64,000 nucleotides of DNA from Aestuariivirga sp. GTDB taxonomy: Bacteria > Pseudomonadota > Alphaproteobacteria > Rhizobiales > Aestuariivirgaceae. This document shows positions 43,952 to 51,928 of this stretch, in pieces; position 1 is the stretch's first letter, and each line of letters begins with the position of its first letter. The stretch is from the NCBI GenBank assembly GCA_030680855.1, contig JAUXUN010000025.1, positions 1 to 64,000 on the forward strand, read 5' to 3'. The notes beneath the pieces are model-generated. The model was not told the DNA's origin, made no database searches, and saw only the letters and a program-made list of their open reading frames with translations. The translations under genes and the position numbers were made by a program.

Positions 43952-45081
43952 TTGCCGTCGATCCATGTTTCGAGAACCTGCAAATCATCACTCAAATGCA
44001 CCAGGCTCGCAAGATAGCCGGATTTGATGCGGCCAAGTTCGTGATCGCGCCTGAGAAATGATGCGGGATTGAGCGAAGCCATGCGCAAGGCATCTTTCAG
44101 GCTGACTCCGAGCCGCTCCACACAATAACGCACGGCCTCATCCATTGTCAGATTGGAGCCGGCAAGGGTTCCATTATCCAGCACCAGTTTGCCTTGCACA
44201 AGATGAACGGCACGCCCTTGCAATGCGAAGCTGTCAGGGCCGCCCGCGGCAGTCGGCATGGCGTCGGTGACCAGCATGATGCGGCTTCGGGGCTTTGCGG
44301 CAAGGGCCACCTTCATGGCGGCGTCATGCACATGATAGCCATCGGCGATTAATCCGCAGTAGCTTTCCGGGTCTGCAAGTGCGGCACCGACCATGCCGGG
44401 TTCGCGGCCATTCATCTGGCTCATGGCATTGAAGAGATGGGTAAATGCCCGCGCTCCGGAAGCCATGGCTTTCGTAACCTCTGCATAGCTTGCTTCGGAA
44501 TGGCCGAGGCTAACAAGCACGCCCTTTTCGGTAAGCGCCCTGACCAGGTCCGGAGAAACACGATTGGGTGCGAGCGTGAGCATAACGTTGCCGCAATCGG
44601 CATTCGCAATCCAGGTCAGGTCCGCGGCGGTCAACTCACGGATAAAACGCAATTCATGAGCGCCTTTGCGCTCCTTGTCGAGAAAAGGTCCTTCAATATG
44701 AATGCCGAGAACGCCCGGAACATTTTCTGCACGTGCGTTTTTCACCGCTGCAATTGCTTTCGACAAAACCTCTGGCGCGTCGGTGATGACAGTGGGCAGC
44801 ATCCCCGTTGTTCCGAACTTGCGATGGGATTCAGCAATGCGGCGGACCGTATCGATTGTCGGATTGTCGTTGAGCAAGGCGCCGCCGCCGCCGTTCACCT
44901 GTACATCGATGAAACCGGGCATCAGGAGTCCGCCGTTCAAGACGCGCCGTTCAATGCCGGAAGCGAGTTTTTCCCCGGGTACGACTTCGGTGATGCGGCC
45001 ACCCTCAATGACGACAGCAAGACCACTGTGGATGGTCTCGCCATCAAATACGCGGGCGCCTGTGAGTGCGAAGGCCATCAC
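43948..45081 (-). CDS. nagA: N-acetylglucosamine-6-phosphate deacetylase
   Basis: Converts GlcNAc-6-phosphate to glucosamine 6-phosphate and acetate in the cytoplasm. The 377 residues carry the family blocks FIDVQVNGGGG (about 57), HIEGPFLD (about 126), SLGHSEASYAE (about 190), THLFNAMSQMNGREPG (about 212) and the catalytic aspartate in LVTDAMP (about 268). It overlaps both its neighbours by 4 nt in the order deaminase, nagA, oxidoreductase. MurQ, encoded divergently, would supply its substrate from MurNAc-6-phosphate. Confidence 0.96.
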   Translation of the reverse strand: MMAFALTGARVFDGETIHSGLAVVIEGGRITEVVPGEKLASGIERRVLNGGLLMPGFIDVQVNGGGGALLNDNPTIDTVRRIAESHRKFGTTGMLPTVITDAPEVLSKAIAAVKNARAENVPGVLGIHIEGPFLDKERKGAHELRFIRELTAADLTWIANADCGNVMLTLAPNRVSPDLVRALTEKGVLVSLGHSEASYAEVTKAMASGARAFTHLFNAMSQMNGREPGMVGAALADPESYCGLIADGYHVHDAAMKVALAAKPRSRIMLVTDAMPTAAGGPDSFALQGRAVHLVQGKLVLDNGTLAGSNLTMDEAVRYCVERLGVSLKDALRMASLNPASFLRRDHELGRIKSGYLASLVHLSDDLQVLETWIDGK

Positions 45082-46082
45082 ACAGTCTCCGTCACTTTTT
45101 TGAGGAGCCGGGGTTTATCAGGATTGCGGCCTCGGGCCACGGCGGTTGCCTCGACAAAACGATAAGCCGTCTGAATGATGGAGATAGGATCAAGCAGGGA
45201 ATTGCCGGTGCGCGCAAAAGGAAGCCCCCCCTCCTCGGCCACCAGAACATGCGCTCCTGTCTGGCGCATCCTGCCCAGGGACTCGCGTGAAGATTTCCGC
45301 GCCCCATCTTCCGGCGAATAGGCAAGGACCGGGAAGCCTTCGCCGAGAAGCTCAAGGGGGCCATGCATCACTTCGGCGATGGAATAGGCTTCTGCGTGAA
45401 TGGCGCAGGTTTCCTTCAGCTTCAGGGCCGTTTCCACGGCAATGGGCAGTGATGGCCCACGCGCCAGAACGTAAAGCGACTCTGCGTCTCTCGCGAGATT
45501 GATGGCTTCTGGCCAATCTATTTTTGCTGCCTTTGCCAGTTGATCAGGCAAGCCATCAATTACGGCAAGCAGTTCCTTATGGTCCAGCCAATGGGCCACG
45601 ATTGCCGCACCGGCCACCAATGACACAATAAAGGACTTCGTGGCCGCCACACTCAGTTCCGGACCAGCATGGAGCGGCAGGCAAATATCCGCGGCATGGG
45701 CCACAGGCGAATCCTCCACATTGACCAGCGCCACGGTCAAGGCACCTGCCTTACGGGCTGCATCCTGAAGCGCCACGATGTCCGGGCTCTTTCCTGATTG
45801 TGAAACCGTCACGCATAATCCGTTTTTCAATTGAAGCTTTGCGCCGTAGACGGATACAACCGATGCTCCCACGGACGAACACGGAACTCCTGTCAGAATT
45901 TCTGCGAGGTATTTAAAGTAGCCGGCGGCATTGTCGGAACTTCCACGCGCTGATGTGATGATGACGGGCGGCGGCTGGCGCCTGAGATGGGAGCCGATTT
46001 CAGAAAGTACTTTGCCATTGCGCTGAAGGAAACGGGCAACGGCTTCCGGCGCCTCAGCAGCTTCGCGGGCCATGTGGCTCAT
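45078..46082 (-). CDS. SIS-domain sugar phosphate isomerase/deaminase, NagB-II type
   Basis: A 334-residue protein with two SIS domains, like the isomerase half of GlmS but without the glutaminase half. It has TSARGSSDNAAGYFKYL (about 43), SQSGKSPDI (about 94), and the AEAYSIAEVMHGPLELL block (about 233) that carries the catalytic glutamate and histidine. Such proteins replace NagB and turn glucosamine 6-phosphate into fructose 6-phosphate and ammonia. Its position between the GntR gene and nagA, with 4-nt overlaps on both sides, supports this. Confidence 0.9.
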   Translation of the reverse strand: MSHMAREAAEAPEAVARFLQRNGKVLSEIGSHLRRQPPPVIITSARGSSDNAAGYFKYLAEILTGVPCSSVGASVVSVYGAKLQLKNGLCVTVSQSGKSPDIVALQDAARKAGALTVALVNVEDSPVAHAADICLPLHAGPELSVAATKSFIVSLVAGAAIVAHWLDHKELLAVIDGLPDQLAKAAKIDWPEAINLARDAESLYVLARGPSLPIAVETALKLKETCAIHAEAYSIAEVMHGPLELLGEGFPVLAYSPEDGARKSSRESLGRMRQTGAHVLVAEEGGLPFARTGNSLLDPISIIQTAYRFVEATAVARGRNPDKPRLLKKVTETV

Positions 46083-46849
46083 GGCTTTGCTCCCGGTGAA
46101 ATGGTGAGTTCGGCCACGAAATCATAGCTGTCGCCGCGATAATGGGAGCGGGTGAATTCGATGATGCGGCCATCAGGCAGATAGGAAATGCGCTCGATGA
46201 ATAATGCCGGGCTGCCGTCCGGCAGATCGAGGAGTTTGGCCTCCTGCATTGTGAGCGCCGTTGCATGCAAACGCTGCAGAGCGCGCACGGGCCTGACGCC
46301 ACGCGCCTCGAGAGCTTCATAGAGCGATCCCCTGACACTGGCGGGATCAGGCAAGAAATGCTGCGGGATCACGGCCAGTTCAATGGCCATGGGAACCCCA
46401 TCGGCGCGGCGCAGGCGGTGGAAGCGCGAGACATGCTCGCCCGGTGAAATTGAAAGCTTGAGCGCTTCTTCCGGTGTCGGAAGGCCAGTTGAGCGCTCAA
46501 GCCAATCGGCATCGGTTTTAAGGCCACGGAGCTGCATGTCCTGGCTAAAGCTGGTGAGACGCGACAGGGGCTGTTCAATGCGCCGCGCGGGCCCACTCAC
46601 ATAGGTGCCAGAACCCCGGCGCTGCACGAGCACGCCTTCGGCCACAAGATCAGTGAAGGCCTTGCGCACGGTTACACGCGAGATGTCGAGCAGCACGGCC
46701 ACGTCGCGCTCGCCGGGGATGGCATCACCTTCCTTGAGATCACCGGAAGCAACCGCATCCTGCACCAGCTTCTTCACACGCAGATAGCGGGGCGCAGTAT
46801 TGTCACGCTCAAAGTGGCTGCGTTGGAAGATGGTTTGGAAAGCGTTCAT
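46079..46849 (-). CDS. GntR family regulator with UTRA domain (NagR/DasR-like)
   Basis: A 256-residue HutC-type regulator: winged helix (about 20-90) with IPGERDVAVLLDISRVTVRKAF, then a UTRA effector domain (about 105-245) with the closing block FIERISYLPDGRIIEFTRSHYRG in two stretches. Related regulators respond to glucosamine 6-phosphate or GlcNAc-6-phosphate. It overlaps the kinase gene upstream and the deaminase gene downstream by 4 nt each. The TGGTATT repeats at both divergent promoters are the likely targets. Confidence 0.9.
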   Translation of the reverse strand: MNAFQTIFQRSHFERDNTAPRYLRVKKLVQDAVASGDLKEGDAIPGERDVAVLLDISRVTVRKAFTDLVAEGVLVQRRGSGTYVSGPARRIEQPLSRLTSFSQDMQLRGLKTDADWLERSTGLPTPEEALKLSISPGEHVSRFHRLRRADGVPMAIELAVIPQHFLPDPASVRGSLYEALEARGVRPVRALQRLHATALTMQEAKLLDLPDGSPALFIERISYLPDGRIIEFTRSHYRGDSYDFVAELTISPGAKP

Positions 46850-47730
46850 GGCCAGTTCACCGAAAGGCCCTGAGAACGGCGGGCCATCATGATCGCGCCA
46901 TCCAATGCATCAGCGCCGGGTGCGGTAAGCGCCTGTTTCACGTCGGCATCGAGATAGGGTGGATAAACCTTCGATATGCCGCCGAGCAGGCAGAGTTTTC
47001 CGGCGCCACGCGCCAACAGGGCGCGACCAAGGCTTGAAATGGCTGCCGCTCCCTCAATGACAATGGTCATGCCAACCACATCGCCTTTGGCAGCACATTC
47101 AAAAACCAAGGGCGCCATTTCGGCATAGTCCTTCGGCGTCGCCTGCTCGGACCAGCGCGAAACATCAAACCTTGTACGGCCAACACGCGACAATACTTCT
47201 TCGATAAGTGGCGTCGGTTGCAATAAGCCATCAATGGCAAGTGCGGCGCGGCGCACCGCATGGTGGCCGAGCCAGGCGCCCGAGCCATGATCGCCAAGGG
47301 CAAATCCCCAACCGCCCACCATGTGGCGAATACCATTGATGGAAGCAAAGCCAATGGAGCCGGTGCCCGCGATGACAATGCCGCCATCACTTCCGGCAAA
47401 GGCGCCAACCCAGGCCGCATAGGCATCATTGTCAGCAATGACCGAAGCGAACGGCAGTTTGGCCTCAACAATCCTCTCTGCTCCAACCGAAGTCACGATG
47501 CCGGCAAGACCTAGTCCGGCATGAAGATCGCATGTCTTGAGATTAGCCTTGCCCGCTGCTTCTGCGGCAGTTGCGATAATGCTGGCCAGCGCACCATCAA
47601 AATCCTGATAGATATTCGAAGAACCACCAATGGCTTCGCCCAACATGCGCCCCGCGGCATCCCGAATGCGGGCCCGGCAACGGCTTCCGCCGCCATCAAT
47701 GCCAAGAAAATACGCGCTGGCTTGCTTCAT
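46846..47730 (-). CDS. BadF/BadG-type sugar kinase, GlcNAc/MurNAc kinase-like
   Basis: A 294-residue ATPase-fold kinase. It has FLGIDGGGSRCRARI (about 8), IADNDAYAAWVGAF (about 101), VIAGTGSIGFAS (about 122) and WGFALGDHGSGAWLG (about 139). This is the family of eukaryotic GlcNAc kinase and of Clostridium MurK, which phosphorylates both MurNAc and GlcNAc at O6. ATG 47730 gives the standard N-terminus; the frame extends further upstream into the operator region. It is the first gene of the minus-strand arm and provides the 6-phosphates used by MurQ and NagA after uptake of free sugars by the ABC importer. Confidence 0.87.
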   Translation of the reverse strand: MKQASAYFLGIDGGGSRCRARIRDAAGRMLGEAIGGSSNIYQDFDGALASIIATAAEAAGKANLKTCDLHAGLGLAGIVTSVGAERIVEAKLPFASVIADNDAYAAWVGAFAGSDGGIVIAGTGSIGFASINGIRHMVGGWGFALGDHGSGAWLGHHAVRRAALAIDGLLQPTPLIEEVLSRVGRTRFDVSRWSEQATPKDYAEMAPLVFECAAKGDVVGMTIVIEGAAAISSLGRALLARGAGKLCLLGGISKVYPPYLDADVKQALTAPGADALDGAIMMARRSQGLSVNWP

Positions 47731-47736
47731 AACCGC

Positions 47737-47764
47737 ATAATACCAAAACAATACCAAATGTGAA
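47737..47764 (-). promoter_or_regulatory. Promoter of the kinase arm with paired TGGTATT sites
   Basis: On the minus strand TTCACA (47764-47759) and TATTAT (47742-47737) form -35 and -10 boxes with a 16-bp spacer. Two TGGTATT repeats (complement of 47739-47745 and 47750-47756), 11 bp apart, fill the spacer and overlap the -10 box. The ATG at 47730 is so close that the transcript would be leaderless or nearly so. Confidence 0.6.
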
Positions 47765-47831
47765 GAGTTTTGTTAATAAATATCAAAATTTCAACAAAAT
47801 TCGCGATTATTCAATGGTTAACATTTTCCTC

Positions 47832-47859
47832 TAGACAAGTGGTATTTATTTGGTATTGT
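47832..47859 (+). promoter_or_regulatory. Promoter of the murQ arm with paired TGGTATT sites
   Basis: TAGACA (47832-47837) and TATTGT (47854-47859) form -35 and -10 boxes with a 16-bp spacer. TGGTATT occurs at 47840-47846 and 47851-47857, 11 bp apart. The ATG at 47867 is 7 bp after the -10 box and has no ribosome binding site, so a leaderless transcript is likely. The layout mirrors the kinase promoter on the opposite strand. Confidence 0.6.
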
Positions 47860-47866
47860 CAGGTTT

Positions 47867-48769
47867 ATGGGAGCATCCTTGCGAAAAACTGAGAATAATT
47901 TACCGGAATCGGCGGGCATCGACACCTGGAATGATGCCAAGATTTTAGCAGCATTCGTCGGCGGGCAGGAGCGCGCAATTGTCGCCGTCAAGGCGGCCAT
48001 TCCACAAATTTCGGAAGCGGCTAACGCCATTGCTGCCTGTTTGGCTGGAGGTGGCCGTCTCTTCTATGCAGGTGCCGGAACCTCAATCCGCATTGGCGTA
48101 CAGGATGGTTCGGAGCTCCCCGCAACCTTCGGCATGGCTGAAGATAAAATAGACTACCTTATTGCCGGTGGTCGTGCAGCGATGTTCGAGACACTCGCTG
48201 ATGCAGAGGATGATGCCAATGAAGGCAGCCGTGCTGCGTCGGCCTGCAAAGCCGGCGATGCGCTGATTGCCATCGCGGCGTCCGGCTCTACACCTTACAC
48301 GATCGCCGCCGCCAAGCGCGCCAGGGAACTCGGCGCAAAGGTCGTTGCGGTCGTCAACAACCCGAACTCCTCCTTGGCAGCTGCAGCGGACATCGAAATA
48401 CTTCTCGACTCCGGTCCCGAAGTCATCGCGGGATCAACACGCATGGGCGCTGGCACGGCACAAAAGGCCGCTCTCAATTTTCTCTCCACGCTCGCCCATA
48501 TCAAGCTGGGAGCCGTGCATGATGGCATGATGGTCAATGTGCGGGCCGACAATCTCAAGCTCAAGGCCCGCGCTGGCGGCATTGTTTCGCGCATTGCTGG
48601 GGTAAGCGAGAAAGATGCTGCCGCCGTACTCGAACTTACCAGGGGCGAGGTCAAGCCTGCTGTCCTGATTTGCGCTGGTGCAAAGTCTCTTGACGCGGCG
48701 CAACAGCTGCTCCTCGAAAGCAAAGGCAATTTACGGCTGGCCCTTTCACGGCTGGCCGCGGCACGTTAA
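47867..48769 (+). CDS. murQ: N-acetylmuramic acid 6-phosphate etherase
   Basis: Splits the lactyl ether of MurNAc-6-phosphate to give GlcNAc-6-phosphate and D-lactate. The 300 residues have the SIS-fold blocks GAGTSIRIGVQDGSELPATFG in part near residue 67, the catalytic-glutamate region in DAEDDANEGSRAA (about 110), and the MurQ signature GSTRMGAGTAQKAALN (about 190). It heads the plus-strand arm, followed by an ABC importer instead of the MurP PTS protein found in enterobacteria. That implies uptake of unphosphorylated MurNAc or a MurNAc-containing sugar followed by phosphorylation by the BadF-type kinase. Confidence 0.95.
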   Translation: MGASLRKTENNLPESAGIDTWNDAKILAAFVGGQERAIVAVKAAIPQISEAANAIAACLAGGGRLFYAGAGTSIRIGVQDGSELPATFGMAEDKIDYLIAGGRAAMFETLADAEDDANEGSRAASACKAGDALIAIAASGSTPYTIAAAKRARELGAKVVAVVNNPNSSLAAAADIEILLDSGPEVIAGSTRMGAGTAQKAALNFLSTLAHIKLGAVHDGMMVNVRADNLKLKARAGGIVSRIAGVSEKDAAAVLELTRGEVKPAVLICAGAKSLDAAQQLLLESKGNLRLALSRLAAAR

Positions 48770-48808
48770 GTTTTGAAGTGACGTCAAATAGAGGAAAGGG
48801 AGAAACCC

Positions 48809-50065
48809 ATGTTAAAGACTGGACTGAAGACAATGCTGCTCACGGCCGTTGCCATGACGGCATTTGCAAGTGTCGCATCGGCCGGCAAGATCACCATTGA
48901 GAGCTGGCGCAATGACGACGCCACGATCTGGAAGGAAAAAATCATTCCAGCCTTCCAGGCAAAGCATCCCGACATCACGGTGGAATTCACGCCGACCGCT
49001 CCCAAGGAATACAACGCGGCCTTGAACGCCCGCCTTGAAGGCGGCACTGCCGGTGACATCATCACCTGCCGCCCCTTCGATGCTTCGCTTGAGCTCTTCA
49101 CCAAGGGCCACCTTGCCAGCCTGAATGATCTTTCGAGCATGGCGGGGTTTTCGGATGTGGCCAAGAGCGCCTGGACGACAGATGATGGCAAGACCACCTT
49201 CTGCGTGCCGATGGCTTCGGTGATTCACGGATTTATCTACAACAAGGATATCTTCGCTGAACTGAAGCTTGCGGAACCCAAGACCGAGGAAGAATTCCTC
49301 GCCGTTCTCGAGACAATCAAGAATGACGGCAAATATGTTCCGCTGGTTTTGGGCACCAACGACCAGTGGGAAGCCGCGACCATGGGTTTCCAGAACATCG
49401 GGCCCAACTACTGGAAAGGCGAGGAAGGCCGCAAGAAGCTGATTGACGGAACGGCCAAGCTGACCGATCCGGAATATGTGAACACCTTCGCAGCCCTGGC
49501 AAAGTGGGGCCCCTACATGGGTGATGGCTACAAGGCCCAGACCTATCCTGACAGCCAGAACCTTTTCGGTCTTGGCAAGGGTGCAATCTACGCGGCGGGC
49601 TCGTGGGATATTTCCACCTTCCGTGGCCAGGATGTGCCCATGGGCGCTTTCAAGGCCCCGCCTCCAGCCGGTTCAGCTGATTGCTATATTTCGGACCACA
49701 CGGATATCGGCATCGGCATGAATGCAAAATCGGCCAATGCCGCTGACGCCAAGGTCTTCCTTGACTGGATCGGCTCGGATGAGTTCGCCAACATTTTCGC
49801 AAATGCGTTGCCGGGTTTCTTCCCGCTTTCGAGTGCCAAGGTCACCATTTCCGATGACGTGGCGCAGACCTTTGTGGGCTGGCGTGGCGAGTGCAAGTCA
49901 ACCATCCGCAATTCCTACCAGATCCTGTCGCGCGGAACGCCAAACCTCGAAAACGAGATGTGGAACGTCTCGGCCCAGGTGCTCAATGGCGCCATGGCGC
50001 CGGACGCCGCCGGAGCCCAGCTCCAAGACGGGTTGAAAAAATGGTACGCACCGCAGCAGAAGTAA
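48809..50065 (+). CDS. ABC transporter substrate-binding protein, CUT1 sugar type
   Basis: Extracellular solute-binding protein of 418 residues. A signal peptide (MLLTAVAMTAFASVASA) is cleaved near residue 26. The mature start KITIESWRNDDATIWKEKII and the PTAPKEYNAALNARLEGG block are typical of oligosaccharide-binding members. GGAGAAA precedes the ATG. It lies 39 bp after murQ, so its ligand is probably a MurNAc- or GlcNAc-containing sugar. Confidence 0.9.
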   Translation: MLKTGLKTMLLTAVAMTAFASVASAGKITIESWRNDDATIWKEKIIPAFQAKHPDITVEFTPTAPKEYNAALNARLEGGTAGDIITCRPFDASLELFTKGHLASLNDLSSMAGFSDVAKSAWTTDDGKTTFCVPMASVIHGFIYNKDIFAELKLAEPKTEEEFLAVLETIKNDGKYVPLVLGTNDQWEAATMGFQNIGPNYWKGEEGRKKLIDGTAKLTDPEYVNTFAALAKWGPYMGDGYKAQTYPDSQNLFGLGKGAIYAAGSWDISTFRGQDVPMGAFKAPPPAGSADCYISDHTDIGIGMNAKSANAADAKVFLDWIGSDEFANIFANALPGFFPLSSAKVTISDDVAQTFVGWRGECKSTIRNSYQILSRGTPNLENEMWNVSAQVLNGAMAPDAAGAQLQDGLKKWYAPQQK

Positions 50066-50077
50066 CGTAAGTAAATT

Positions 50078-50110
50078 GGGGCCGCCGGCTGTCCGTCGGT
50101 GGCCCCTTTT
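50078..50110 (+). terminator. Strong hairpin with T-run after the binding-protein gene
   Basis: Positions 50078-50089 pair with 50095-50106 in a 12-bp GC-rich stem (two G-T pairs) with a 5-nt loop, followed by TTTT. It is an intrinsic terminator in form, yet sits inside an operon between the binding-protein and permease genes, so it probably lets only part of the transcripts through. Confidence 0.8.
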
Positions 50111-50126
50111 CATGAGGCGGGGGAGC

Positions 50127-51086
50127 ATGGCGGACGCAAAGGCAGGAGCTGGCAACGCTATCGTTGGAATGGGCCGCGGATCCTACGCCATGCTGCTGGC
50201 GTTTTTCCTGGGTCCCGCTGTCGTCATCTACACGGTCTTTTCAATCTATCCGCTCTTTGCCACGATATTCAACTCGCTCTATTTGCGCCAGCCGGATGGC
50301 GCTTACCTCTTCAATGGCCTCGGCAATTTCCAAACGCTGCTCACCGACACCACATGGTCGGTGCCGTTCTGGAATGCCTTCCGCAACAATTGCTATTTCT
50401 TTTTCATTCATATGCTGGTGCAAAATCCCATTGGCCTTGCGCTGGCCGCGATGCTGAGCCTGCCACGGCTGCGCTTGCGGGCCACCTATCGCACCCTGAT
50501 CTTCATGCCCACGATGCTGTCGGTTGTGATTATCGGTTTCAGCTGGCAGTTGATCCTCTCGCCGCTCTGGGGTATTTCCAAGATGTTCCTGAATGCACTC
50601 GGCCTGGGGTTTCTCTTTGCACCTTGGCTTGGTCAGGAATCCACCGCCCTTATCACCGTCTCGCTCATATCCGTGTGGCAGTTCGTTGGCATCCCGATGA
50701 TCCTGATCTACACCGCCTTGCTGGCGATCCCCGAGGAGCTTATCGATGCGGCGACGGTCGATGGCCTCAACCAGTTCCAGGCTTTTGTCTGGGTGAAGCT
50801 GCCATTGATTTTTCCGACCATTGGCCTGGTGTCGGTCCTCACCTTCGTCAACAACTTCAACGCATTTGACCTGATCTATGCAATGAAAGGGGCCTTGGCC
50901 GGGCCAAATTTCTCGGCCGACATCATGGGCACCCTGTTCTACCGCACCTTTTTCGGAAACCAGTTGCAGCTTGGCGATCTCTCAATGGGCTCAACCATTG
51001 CCACCATGATGTTCCTCATCATTCTCGTTGGCGTGATGTGCTATCTTTTCCTCATTCAGCGCCGCATGCAGCGCTATTCCTTCTGA
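50127..51086 (+). CDS. ABC transporter permease, CUT1 type (first)
   Basis: Inner-membrane permease of 319 residues with about six membrane segments and the EAA-type loop EELIDAATVDGLNQFQAFVW (about 220). The frame is open from 50076, but GGGGGAG just before ATG 50127 decides the start, which also puts the start after the terminator-like hairpin. It pairs with the next permease. Confidence 0.9.
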   Translation: MADAKAGAGNAIVGMGRGSYAMLLAFFLGPAVVIYTVFSIYPLFATIFNSLYLRQPDGAYLFNGLGNFQTLLTDTTWSVPFWNAFRNNCYFFFIHMLVQNPIGLALAAMLSLPRLRLRATYRTLIFMPTMLSVVIIGFSWQLILSPLWGISKMFLNALGLGFLFAPWLGQESTALITVSLISVWQFVGIPMILIYTALLAIPEELIDAATVDGLNQFQAFVWVKLPLIFPTIGLVSVLTFVNNFNAFDLIYAMKGALAGPNFSADIMGTLFYRTFFGNQLQLGDLSMGSTIATMMFLIILVGVMCYLFLIQRRMQRYSF

Positions 51087-51093
51087 GGCGGTG

Positions 51094-51921
51094 ATGCGGA
51101 AGTCAGCCAGCGCCATCGCAGTTCACGGCATCCTGATCCTCTATACGGCCCTGGCCCTGTTCCCGATCCTTCTGGTCATCATGAATTCCTTCAAGGCGCG
51201 CAAAGCCATTTTTGGCTCGCCACTGGCGTTGCCGACACCTACGACATTCTCGCTTATCGGCTATGACAGGGTTTTCGGTGACAGCTCAATTGTCAGCTAT
51301 TATCTCAACTCGATCACCGTAACGGGCGGCACGATTTTCTTCACGCTCCTATTCGGCGCAATGGCGGCCTGGGCGCTTACCGAATACAAATTCCGCTGGA
51401 ACACGCTGCTCGCTCTCTTCCTCGCTGTCGGCATCATGGTGCCGATCCGCCTGGGTTCGGTTTCCATTATCCAGCTCATCGTGGAATTGAACTTGATCAA
51501 TACCCTGACGGCATTGATCCTCGTTTACACCGCACAGAACCTGCCGCTGTCGATTTTCATCCTTTCAGAATTCATAGCCCAGATCCCGAAAGACTTGCGC
51601 GAGGCCGGGCGTTGCGACGGCCTCAGTGAATACAGCATCTTTTTCTACATTGTACTGCCCCTGATCAGGCCTGCCATGGCAACGGTTGCCGTATTCACCA
51701 TGATCCCCGTGTGGAATGACCTGTGGTTTCCGCTGTTGCTGGCGCCCACGGGCGGCAAACAGACGATCACACTCGGCATCCAGCAGTTCCTTGGACAGTA
51801 CATCACCGACTGGAACGCCGTTCTCTCCGCGCTTTCGACGGCGATCATTCCGGTCCTCATTCTTTATGTCATCTTTTCGCGTCAATTGATCCGGGGCCTC
51901 ACCTCGGGTGCTGTAAAATGA
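51094..51921 (+). CDS. ABC transporter permease, CUT1 type (second)
   Basis: Inner-membrane permease of 275 residues, MalG-like, with the EAA loop KDLREAGRCDGLSEYSIFFY (about 165). A GTG at 51091 directly precedes the ATG at 51094; GAGGCG upstream suits either. It follows the first permease by 7 bp and precedes the ATPase gene by 7 bp. Confidence 0.9.
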   Translation: MRKSASAIAVHGILILYTALALFPILLVIMNSFKARKAIFGSPLALPTPTTFSLIGYDRVFGDSSIVSYYLNSITVTGGTIFFTLLFGAMAAWALTEYKFRWNTLLALFLAVGIMVPIRLGSVSIIQLIVELNLINTLTALILVYTAQNLPLSIFILSEFIAQIPKDLREAGRCDGLSEYSIFFYIVLPLIRPAMATVAVFTMIPVWNDLWFPLLLAPTGGKQTITLGIQQFLGQYITDWNAVLSALSTAIIPVLILYVIFSRQLIRGLTSGAVK

Positions 51922-51928
51922 GTGCCCC

